The notes under the pieces were generated by a model. It saw only the letters and a list, made by a program, of their open reading frames with translations, did not search any database and was not told where the DNA came from. A DNA stretch of 64,000 nucleotides from Pseudomonas luteola NBRC 103146 (lineage in GTDB: Bacteria > Pseudomonadota > Gammaproteobacteria > Pseudomonadales > Pseudomonadaceae): assembly GCF_002091675.1 (NCBI RefSeq), contig NZ_BDAE01000006.1:62001-126000 (forward strand), given 5' to 3'. The position numbers and the translations under genes are program-made. This document shows, piece by piece, positions 56,163 through 64,000 of the stretch; positions within the stretch are counted from its first letter, which is position 1, and the number at the start of each line of letters is the position of its first letter.

Positions 56163-57059
56163 TCAGGCTGTATGCAGTTCTGCTTCGCGCGAGGAGGACT
56201 CCTGGCGGAACACCGAAGGCGACACTCCGGCCAGCCGCTTGAAGAACCGAGTGAAATACGCCGGTTCGGAAAAGCCCAGCAGATCCGCAATCTGGTTAAC
56301 CGTAAGGCCCGTGTAGATCAGGTTTCGCTTGGCCTCAAGCAACAGCCGTTGATGGATGACGCCCAGTGAGGTCTGTCCGCGCAGCCGCCTGCAAAGCCCA
56401 TTGAGATAGGCCGGTGTGATACCCAAAGCCTTGGCATACGCCTCGATAGGCCAGTGATTGCTGTAATTCGCCTCTACCAGTTGGGAAAACGCAGTCAGGT
56501 AGGACTGACCCCGCTCGGGCCGCTCCTGGGCGTCGCGCACCATCACCTGCCGCCCCAACCATACCGCCAACACCCCAACCAGCGATTGCAAGAGCAGGTC
56601 CCGCGCCGGTGCCGAGGAGCTGTACTCATTATTGATCGCGGCAAACAGCGTGTGGATGTAACGCCGCTCTCGTCCGACCTGATAAAGCGCAGGCTGGCTG
56701 AAGGTCTGGGTCTGCCCGCCCAGATGTTCCTGCAGCCGGGAAACCAAGGGCATTGCCAGGGTGAGAATAAAACCGTCGATGTCCTCCGAGAACCGAAATC
56801 CGTGAATGCAAAAGGCTGGCACCACCTGGATGGTGGCATCATTAATGCGGGTCAGCTGCCCATCCACATTAAGCTCGGCCCATCCCTTTCGCACATAGAG
56901 CAGTTGCACCAGATCGGCATGCCGGTGCAACTGAATCTCCCAATCGTGCAGGCTGCTGCGCTTGGGAATGGACTCGCAGTGCAGCAGGTCCGGTGTAGGC
57001 CATTCCAATGGGTCGCCATAGAGCATGAACACCGGAATATTCGGCACGGGCGGTTTCAT
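56163..57059 (-). CDS. pobR: AraC-family activator PobR of 4-hydroxybenzoate hydroxylase
   Basis: This 298-residue protein has an N-terminal cupin-like effector domain (~30-140; LHRHADLVQLLYVRKGWAEL) and a C-terminal AraC double helix-turn-helix (~200-290; YAKALGITPAYLNGLCRRL, then VNQIADLLGFSEPAYFTRFF). It is divergent from pobA with a 169-bp shared promoter region, the classical pobR-pobA arrangement of Pseudomonas (AraC type) as opposed to the IclR-type PobR of Acinetobacter. The ATG at 57059 has GAGG upstream; an ATG four codons earlier is less likely. Confidence 0.88.
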   Translation of the reverse strand: MKPPVPNIPVFMLYGDPLEWPTPDLLHCESIPKRSSLHDWEIQLHRHADLVQLLYVRKGWAELNVDGQLTRINDATIQVVPAFCIHGFRFSEDIDGFILTLAMPLVSRLQEHLGGQTQTFSQPALYQVGRERRYIHTLFAAINNEYSSSAPARDLLLQSLVGVLAVWLGRQVMVRDAQERPERGQSYLTAFSQLVEANYSNHWPIEAYAKALGITPAYLNGLCRRLRGQTSLGVIHQRLLLEAKRNLIYTGLTVNQIADLLGFSEPAYFTRFFKRLAGVSPSVFRQESSSREAELHTA

Positions 57060-57201
57060 GGTGGACCTCATTCTTATGCAAGAGTGTTTATAAAAGTCCA
57101 GAACTTCCTACGTAAAGTGCCTTCTCGCCCGGCAATGATCAACCAAAAATACAGGCGACGCAGATAAGAACGCACGCTGGCCACCCCTTCGCCGGACGTG
57201 A

Positions 57202-58413
<1,212 letters not shown>

Positions 58414-58452
58414 GGCGACGGCAGCCAAGCTCTGGTAATCTGGCCGTCTTGA

Positions 58453-59361
<909 letters not shown>

Positions 59362-59427
59362 TCATATGCCTCCTGTTGTTCACTGCAGGCCGGTTCGCTG
59401 GCCCGCAGGCTTTATCAAGGAACCTTT

Positions 59428-60225
59428 GTGAGCCATCGCTACCTTGTCATCGATAGCAGCGCCTTCACCAGCCCACAGCTGGAAGCCTACCTGTCCGCGC
59501 GTCCCAAGAACCGTGTCATCATTTCCGACAGCACGGCCGTACAGCTCTTTCAACCCGAGCAATGGGTAACGGCCCGCAACGGATTGTTCAAGCAGTACAA
59601 GGATCGCATCTTCTTTTCAGATTCCAGCGGACCAATTCTTCAGGCCGAGCTGGAAGGACGCAAACCCAGCATCCTCGCCGCGCCGTTGACGCGAGCCTTT
59701 AACGCGACGATTGCCGCCGAAGGCGAAGAAGAAGCCCGGCAATTGGCATACATCCACAAGAACCTGCTGGATATCGAAGACGAATACCTGGCCAACCGCA
59801 AGGTATTTCTCAACACACTTATTACCCATATGAGCAAGGCGCTGCAGGATAATCCTGCCGTTACTCAGGACCGTGAGGCAGCCATTCACCTGGCAGCCGC
59901 TACGGCTCAACGTGGTCTCGCCAAAGGGTTCTCTCCAAGCCTGCTTGACGCGCCCTACAGTGTGTTTCTCAAGGCCTACCCTCTGGCAGCCCGCTATGTT
60001 GCCCTGCTTGCCTCGCTGCTGGTTGAGCATATCCAGGCAACCGGTACGGCTGCCAAGATGAACGCAACGGCCATTATCGAAACCTTTACGCAGCGGGATA
60101 ACGTGCTGATTGCCAGCCTGTTCGACGGCCTGTTGAGTACGGATGAGAATACTAACGCTGCCTTCGCCGCGCTCAAGCAGACCCTTGCAGTGCTCAGCAA
60201 GGTGGGCGCCCAATCCGTGCATTAA
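59428..60225 (+). CDS. Unrecognised protein with possible PIN-like N-terminal domain
   Basis: This 265-residue soluble protein was not recognised. It starts with GTG at 59428, with AAGGAA upstream. The N-terminal ~130 residues read like a PIN-type nuclease fold: YLVIDSSAFTSPQLEAYL (first acidic residue after a beta strand), a strand RVIISDSTAVQLF, and DRIFFSDSSGPILQAELEG. The C-terminal ~135 residues are helical with small-residue-rich segments (LAAATAQRGLAKGFSPSLLD, YVALLASLLVEHIQAT) but not long enough for clear membrane spans. It stands alone between nadC and a strong terminator-like hairpin. A nuclease role is only a hypothesis. Confidence 0.72.
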   Translation: MSHRYLVIDSSAFTSPQLEAYLSARPKNRVIISDSTAVQLFQPEQWVTARNGLFKQYKDRIFFSDSSGPILQAELEGRKPSILAAPLTRAFNATIAAEGEEEARQLAYIHKNLLDIEDEYLANRKVFLNTLITHMSKALQDNPAVTQDREAAIHLAAATAQRGLAKGFSPSLLDAPYSVFLKAYPLAARYVALLASLLVEHIQATGTAAKMNATAIIETFTQRDNVLIASLFDGLLSTDENTNAAFAALKQTLAVLSKVGAQSVH

Positions 60226-60244
60226 CGTCTGGAATGCCCTTGGA

Positions 60245-60281
60245 ATCGGTGGCTTCTGCAGCAGCGGCAGAGGCCACCGAT
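60245..60281 (+). terminator. Long hairpin after the PIN-like gene
   Basis: ATCGGTGGCTTCTGC (60245-60259) pairs with GCAGAGGCCACCGAT (60267-60281), a 15-bp stem with one T-G wobble and a 7-nt loop, 20 nt after the stop. No T run follows, so Rho-independent activity is uncertain. Confidence 0.65.
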
Positions 60282-60476
60282 ATATTGATCAAGCTCACAC
60301 TTTAGAACTTTAGCCGTAAACGCTTCAAACCCTCTTCGCTGGTCCGCCTCGCGCTTCCTGTGCGTTTTTCGTCCACGAAAATATCTGTCCCGAACATCAT
60401 TCATAGCTCCGGTTAATCGTTGACTCATCGTCACTTAGCCGCGCCAATTATTTTTATAAGCGCCTTCGCCATATTT

Positions 60477-60506
60477 TTGACAGGCCTAAATTAATCATTC
60501 TAAATA
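60477..60506 (+). promoter_or_regulatory. Candidate sigma-70 promoter for GH5 gene
   Basis: A perfect -35 TTGACA (60477-60482) is followed after 18 nt by TAAATA (60501-60506), a modest -10. AT-rich surroundings support a promoter in this region. Confidence 0.35.
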
Positions 60507-60709
60507 GCTATTATTGCGACTAATCGCCGCTCTATGACGGCCTTTTCACTGCCATTTCCTTCCTCAAGCCAAACGCTAAGCCGTCGATACGCCAAGCACA
60601 ACGACAGCATGCGTCGCAGAAATCATCTCGGCGCTTAAGCAACTGTCACGGCTTATCCAGCGCAACACAGCAGCTGGTAATTGATTTATTCAATATTGGG
60701 GAAACTTTC

Positions 60710-61783
60710 ATGAACCGCTTTGAATCCATCGCACGACTCAGACGCCTCTTTCGTGGTGCAGTACAGGGGCTGCTGCTCTCTACTTTTGTAGCTACGCTAT
60801 CCGCTACAGCCCAAGCGGATGATTTAAGCGTCGGTCTGGTTGGCTTGAACATGTCGGGCGCAGGGTTTGCGGCCCACGTTCTACCCGGCCTCAACAACCG
60901 CAACTACATTTTTCCTACGGAAACCCATTTCAAGGATTGGAGCGAGAGAGGCGTTCGCCTGATTCGCTTCCCTATTATCTGGGAGCGCCTACAGCCCAAG
61001 CTCTACAGCATGCTTGACCCGGACTATGTAGGGCTGATCCAGCAGACCATGAACTATGCACAGAAATACAATGTGCGCGTCATTCTAGACCTGCATAACT
61101 ATGCGCGTTATCGCGGTGAGCTGATCGGTACAAAGAACGTGCCGTATGCGGCCTACCACGACGTGATGTACCGCATCGCCTTTCGTTGGGCCAAGCACCC
61201 TGCCCTCTACGCCTACGACATCATGAATGAACCCAACGGTGCGCTCGATTACTGGCCGACCGCAGCACAGCATGGCATCAATGGCGTGCGTACGGTGGAC
61301 AAGGTCAAACCCATCATTGTCGAAGGCAATGGTTGGGCGGAGGCAACCCGCTGGGCGCAATGGAACGATTCGCTGCTCAATCTGAAAGACCCGTCCGACA
61401 ATCTGATTTTCTCGGCGCACACCTATTTCGATAACAACTCCGGTGGCACCTACGAGACCGTGGACGTCAGCACACTGGACCCCATGTATGGTGTGGCGCG
61501 AGTGAAGCCTTTCGTAGAGTGGCTGAAAAAGCATGGCAAGAAGGGTTATATCGGCGAGTTTGGCGTCCCGGACAATGATCCTCGCTGGCTGGTACTGATG
61601 GACAACATGTTGGCCTATCTCAGACAGAACTGTATCCCGGCAACCTATTGGGCGGCAGGTCCTGGCTGGGGTAACTACAACCTGGCGGTTGAGCCCGTGA
61701 ATGGACAGGAACGCCCGCAATGGCCGACGCTCAAGAAATACCTGAGCACACCTAGTCAGTGCATACAAATAGGCCCGAACTGA
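60710..61783 (+). CDS. Secreted glycoside hydrolase family 5 (endoglucanase-like)
   Basis: This 357-residue exported protein has a signal peptide (LLLSTFVATLSATAQA, cleavage near residue 36). The GH5 TIM barrel shows RLIRFPIIWERLQPK, VRVILDLHNYARYRG, acid/base Glu in YDIMNEPNGALDYWP, SAHTYFDNNSGGTYE, and nucleophile Glu in GYIGEFGVPDND. It has no carbohydrate-binding module. The ribosome site GGGGAA lies 8 nt upstream. The substrate may be cellulose or another beta-glucan; next to a curli operon, action on a matrix polysaccharide is plausible but unproven. It is convergent with csgG. Confidence 0.9.
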   Translation: MNRFESIARLRRLFRGAVQGLLLSTFVATLSATAQADDLSVGLVGLNMSGAGFAAHVLPGLNNRNYIFPTETHFKDWSERGVRLIRFPIIWERLQPKLYSMLDPDYVGLIQQTMNYAQKYNVRVILDLHNYARYRGELIGTKNVPYAAYHDVMYRIAFRWAKHPALYAYDIMNEPNGALDYWPTAAQHGINGVRTVDKVKPIIVEGNGWAEATRWAQWNDSLLNLKDPSDNLIFSAHTYFDNNSGGTYETVDVSTLDPMYGVARVKPFVEWLKKHGKKGYIGEFGVPDNDPRWLVLMDNMLAYLRQNCIPATYWAAGPGWGNYNLAVEPVNGQERPQWPTLKKYLSTPSQCIQIGPN

Positions 61784-61797
61784 TCGGACCTATGGAA

Positions 61798-61820
61798 ATG
61801 GGGCCTGCTTGAGGCTCCAT
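61798..61820. terminator. Hairpin between convergent GH5 and csgG genes
   Basis: ATGGGGCCT (61798-61806) pairs with AGGCTCCAT (61812-61820), 9 bp with one G-T wobble and a 5-nt loop, in the 41-bp gap between the two stops. Confidence 0.6.
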
Positions 61821-61824
61821 TGGC

Positions 61825-62676
61825 TTACTTGGGCATCGTTTTTGAGGTGACGTACTTGCTCAGGACTTCATTATCATCCAGCGCATGAACATCGGAGGCG
61901 ACCCACAATTTACGCTCGATCCCCTGGGCAATCAGATGCGCGACAGCCGCTTCGATAGCCGACAGTACACAAAGCTGAGCCGGCTCGTTGGTGGTATAGC
62001 CAGACTCTGCCTCTAGTAGCTTCTTGAACTCGACGAACTTGTAGACATCCGCCGAGCGACCAATCGAGAAGATGGTCTTGGATGTCATCACGTTCGCCAA
62101 TACCTGTCCGCCACGTACATCGATGGCGCGCAGATTGACCGTCACCTGATCGACCCGGTATTCCTGGGAGGCACCGATTCCCAGGTAGCGAGCGCCTTCG
62201 CCGCCGCTGCGAATATTGGTGTCGTAGGCAACGATGCCACCCTCCAGCAGGATGTTGGCTGCCTGCAGTGAAGGGAGCGGCTGCTGAATGTTTTGTGGCG
62301 TGTTGGGCTTGCTCTGGGTCGCCCGGATGATCTTGCGCTCGGTCAGAATGTTCTGCAGACCCTCACGTTCCAGCACCACGAACCAACCGCTGGCCTGGAG
62401 TGCATCGACCAACATGCTGGCGCCACCCTGGGTGACGGCAGTAGAGAACGAGCTGGCCGGGCTGGGCTTGTACTGGCCGGTCTGGTCACGGAACCCATAG
62501 ACGGCCGCAACAAGCTTGCCTCGCGGTGCCGGCAGATTCAGCAGATCGTAATAGGTGGAAGCCCGTGGGGTCAGTGTAGGTTGGGCATTTTGTTCGGCGG
62601 GCATGGGGTCACGCACAGAACATCCCTGCATCAGCATCGCGCACAGCAACGCTGACGACATCATGAGTCGTTTCAT
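61825..62676 (-). CDS. csgG: Curli secretion pore lipoprotein CsgG
   Basis: CsgG forms the nonameric outer-membrane channel that exports curli subunits. The 283-residue lipoprotein has a lipobox LMQGC and the CsgG hallmarks LLNLPAPRGKLVAAVYGFRDQTGQ, FVVLEREGLQNILTERKIIR, ILLEGGIVAYDTNIRSGG and VNLRAIDVRGGQVL. It is the last gene of the csgD-E-F-G operon, 28 nt after csgF. Length is close to that of E. coli (277). Confidence 0.95.
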   Translation of the reverse strand: MKRLMMSSALLCAMLMQGCSVRDPMPAEQNAQPTLTPRASTYYDLLNLPAPRGKLVAAVYGFRDQTGQYKPSPASSFSTAVTQGGASMLVDALQASGWFVVLEREGLQNILTERKIIRATQSKPNTPQNIQQPLPSLQAANILLEGGIVAYDTNIRSGGEGARYLGIGASQEYRVDQVTVNLRAIDVRGGQVLANVMTSKTIFSIGRSADVYKFVEFKKLLEAESGYTTNEPAQLCVLSAIEAAVAHLIAQGIERKLWVASDVHALDDNEVLSKYVTSKTMPK

Positions 62677-62704
62677 AATGGCTATTCCTGGTTTAGCGTG
62701 CTGC

Positions 62705-63115
62705 TTAGTAAGTCGTTCCGGTTACGATCTCGGATATTTCGCCGGTTGCTCGGTCGGTAATATGAATGACCAACTGTCCAGTCTCATCCTTGAGCATATT
62801 GACAATAAAATCGTCAGTTTGAAGGCTACCTGCTTCTCCCTTTCGAGCCTTAGCAAGAACGTCAGAGAGCAAGCTAGATTGCAGTTGGTTAGTAAAGCGC
62901 TCCAATGCCGATAAAGTAGTTGCCTTTTTGGCATTAGGATCATCATAGTCATTCTGGGCCTGCGCGTTACCAAGCAGATACGAGCCGTTCAACGGGCTGC
63001 CGCCAAAAGCAGGGTTCTTGGGGGTATAGACCAGTTCAGTGGCCTGGAGCGACGAGACGGAACCTAGCAATAGCAGCCCTAGCATCGTTGCTGAATGTAC
63101 GTTCTTATTCTTCAT
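62705..63115 (-). CDS. csgF: Curli assembly protein CsgF
   Basis: CsgF caps the CsgG pore outside the cell and helps nucleate the fibre. The 136-residue protein has a signal peptide (MLGLLLLGSVSSLQA). Its mature start, TELVYTPKNPAFGGSPLNGS, is the classical CsgF motif that inserts into CsgG. It ends with the usual TGEISEIVTGTTY. It overlaps csgE by 4 nt. Confidence 0.95.
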   Translation of the reverse strand: MKNKNVHSATMLGLLLLGSVSSLQATELVYTPKNPAFGGSPLNGSYLLGNAQAQNDYDDPNAKKATTLSALERFTNQLQSSLLSDVLAKARKGEAGSLQTDDFIVNMLKDETGQLVIHITDRATGEISEIVTGTTY

Positions 63116-63504
63116 AGCTCGTCTCTGTCCATGTCGAAGGTGTCATATAAAAGATTTTCCAGTTTTTGTTTAGCGACTGTGTCCTTGACCATGTCCGCCG
63201 CTGCATAGGCCGTGCCTTTGAGCTCCGCGACATTAGGCTGGATGAACTGCCGGTAAACCACTCGCTGGTCATGCTCCACCCAGACCAAACTTCCCCAACG
63301 CGCAGAAGGCCTCTCGCGTACTACCAAGTTGAAATCCAGCTGGCTGGTATCGACCAACCGATCGCTGAAATAGCGATAAAAGTCGTGACCGAAGCGGGAG
63401 ATCGTGTTGTCAACGATAAAGCCCTGGATATTCTCCTCATCATCGGCAGCCTGTGCCGACATCAGCATCATCATCCCCAGCAGTCCGACTCCCCAACGCT
63501 TCAT
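63112..63504 (-). CDS. csgE: Curli chaperone CsgE
   Basis: CsgE is the periplasmic gatekeeper that delivers curli subunits to CsgG. The 130-residue protein has a signal peptide (LLGMMMLMSAQA). The mature protein reads IQGFIVDNTISRFGHDFYRYFSDR, followed by LVVRERPSARWGSLVWVEHD and VYRQFIQP, all typical of CsgE. It lies just 4 nt after csgD and overlaps csgF. Confidence 0.95.
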   Translation of the reverse strand: MKRWGVGLLGMMMLMSAQAADDEENIQGFIVDNTISRFGHDFYRYFSDRLVDTSQLDFNLVVRERPSARWGSLVWVEHDQRVVYRQFIQPNVAELKGTAYAAADMVKDTVAKQKLENLLYDTFDMDRDEL

Positions 63505-63508
63505 TGCG

Positions 63509-64000
63509 TTAATGTCCTTTACTCTTTTCGTAGAACTTCAGCGCGGCCTCTGCACGATTGGAGGCGCCAATCTTGCGAAGCAGGTTATGAATATGGCTCT
63601 TGATGGTGTGTGTACTCAGGCAGAGCTGATGGGCAATCTCCGCGTTTGAATACCCCTTGCCAACCAGGCTCAGGATCTCACGCTCGCGCCCGGTCAGGTC
63701 CACCGCCTCCTCTTCCAGTGTCTGCATCCGCCGATAGCGCTCGATCAGACGCTCCATGACATCACGTGGCAACCAGTCCCGTCCCATCAGCAGGGCTTGT
63801 ATGCCATTGAGCAAAAGCTCTCGGGAGGTATGGGTGTAGAAGATTCCCTTGATCTCGGGATGCTTTTCGATGAGCTGCTGCGCCTGCTCATCCGAGGTAT
63901 TGACCAGCGCAACCGGTGCCTGACCAATCAACTGATCCAGCACAGCCGAGCACTGCTCGAATGCGACACTACCGACATCAAGCAGCCACAGAGATGCCCT
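63509..64000 (-). CDS. csgD: CsgD-type LuxR-family regulator, 5' end cut by window edge
   Basis: The frame is open to the right edge; 163 residues of the C-terminal part are visible. The C-terminal LuxR helix-turn-helix reads LTGREREILSLVGKGYSNAEIAHQL and THTIKSHIHNLLRKIGASNRAEA. The part before it (HPEIKGIFYTHTSRELLLNGIQALLMGRDWLP) matches the atypical receiver domain of CsgD (cf. INGVFYSMEDQERVVNG in E. coli). CsgD activates curli and, in enterics, cellulose genes. It is first in the csgDEFG operon here; csgB/csgA would be expected beyond the right edge. Confidence 0.9.
   Translation of the reverse strand, partial: RASLWLLDVGSVAFEQCSAVLDQLIGQAPVALVNTSDEQAQQLIEKHPEIKGIFYTHTSRELLLNGIQALLMGRDWLPRDVMERLIERYRRMQTLEEEAVDLTGREREILSLVGKGYSNAEIAHQLCLSTHTIKSHIHNLLRKIGASNRAEAALKFYEKSKGH

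Larger units (their letters stand above)
60226..60709. other. AT-rich intergenic region upstream of the GH5 gene
   Basis: This 484-bp region holds the hairpin at 60245-60281 and a possible sigma-70 promoter at 60477-60506; the part at 60430-60540 is markedly AT-rich. A minus-strand frame at 60222-60434 overlaps the hairpin and has no convincing start, so it is not called. A long leader (~200 nt) before the GH5 ATG leaves room for regulation. Confidence 0.5.

Noticed and set aside
60222..60434. Minus-strand frame of 70 codons
   Set aside because: It overlaps the 15-bp terminator-like hairpin at 60245-60281 and shows no domain or good start.

Overview
The window looks like about 64 kb of chromosome from a gammaproteobacterium of the Pseudomonadaceae (Pseudomonas or Halopseudomonas type). 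The pointers are the neighbourhoods purL/mltF and dapE-rlmA-hypothetical-csp, an OprD-family porin, a NorR/FhpR-flavohaemoprotein pair, PobR/PobA, and GC-rich codon use throughout. I see no prophage, insertion sequence, integrase, CRISPR array or rRNA. One tRNA gene is present, tRNA-Gly(CCC). Both ends cut a gene: purL on the left (3' end missing) and csgD on the right (5' end missing).

Layout. 1-13.7 kb is mostly housekeeping: purL, mltF, tcdA, dapE, rlmA, a cold-shock gene, plsB, two exported proteins and ung. 13.8-24.0 kb is a complete guanidine-nitrogen utilisation locus. It starts with a candidate sigma-54 promoter and a guanidine-I (ykkC) riboswitch, followed by an ABC transporter and the two carboxyguanidine deiminase subunits. 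A separate guanidine-II (mini-ykkC) riboswitch then sits in front of guanidine carboxylase and allophanate hydrolase. The expected route is guanidine uptake, carboxylation to carboxyguanidine, deimination to allophanate, and hydrolysis to ammonium and CO2. 24.0-33.3 kb holds small lipoproteins, a Nudix hydrolase, a periplasmic glycerophosphodiesterase, RsuA, an aldo/keto reductase, a protealysin-type M4 protease with its emfourin inhibitor, the tRNA and a membrane diguanylate cyclase.

33.3-34.1 kb is an AT-rich, apparently gene-free stretch with inverted repeats. 34.1-38.1 kb is a cytochrome bd oxidase operon (cydP-cydA-cydB-cydX-ybgE) preceded by a CsoR/FrmR-like regulator that has lost all of its cysteines. 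A hybrid histidine kinase, a SRAP/YedK protein, an OprD porin and an MHS-family MFS transporter follow. 45.0-50.5 kb is a tightly overlapping Gram-negative stressosome operon: RsbR, RsbS, RsbT, an ATPase-phosphatase fusion, and two hybrid histidine kinase/receiver proteins, the first carrying an N-terminal RsbT/RsbW-like ATPase.

51.0-55.2 kb is nitric-oxide defence: NorR with three perfect GTCA-N3-TGAC boxes in the divergent promoter, flavohaemoprotein Hmp, then an HPP-CBS membrane protein. 55.3-60.2 kb carries a LysR regulator, pobR/pobA (4-hydroxybenzoate), nadC and an unrecognised protein that may contain a PIN-like fold. 60.7-64.0 kb has a secreted GH5 glycosidase beside a curli export operon (csgD-E-F-G), which suggests a biofilm-matrix region. 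All assignments were made by reading translated sequence; no database search was run.
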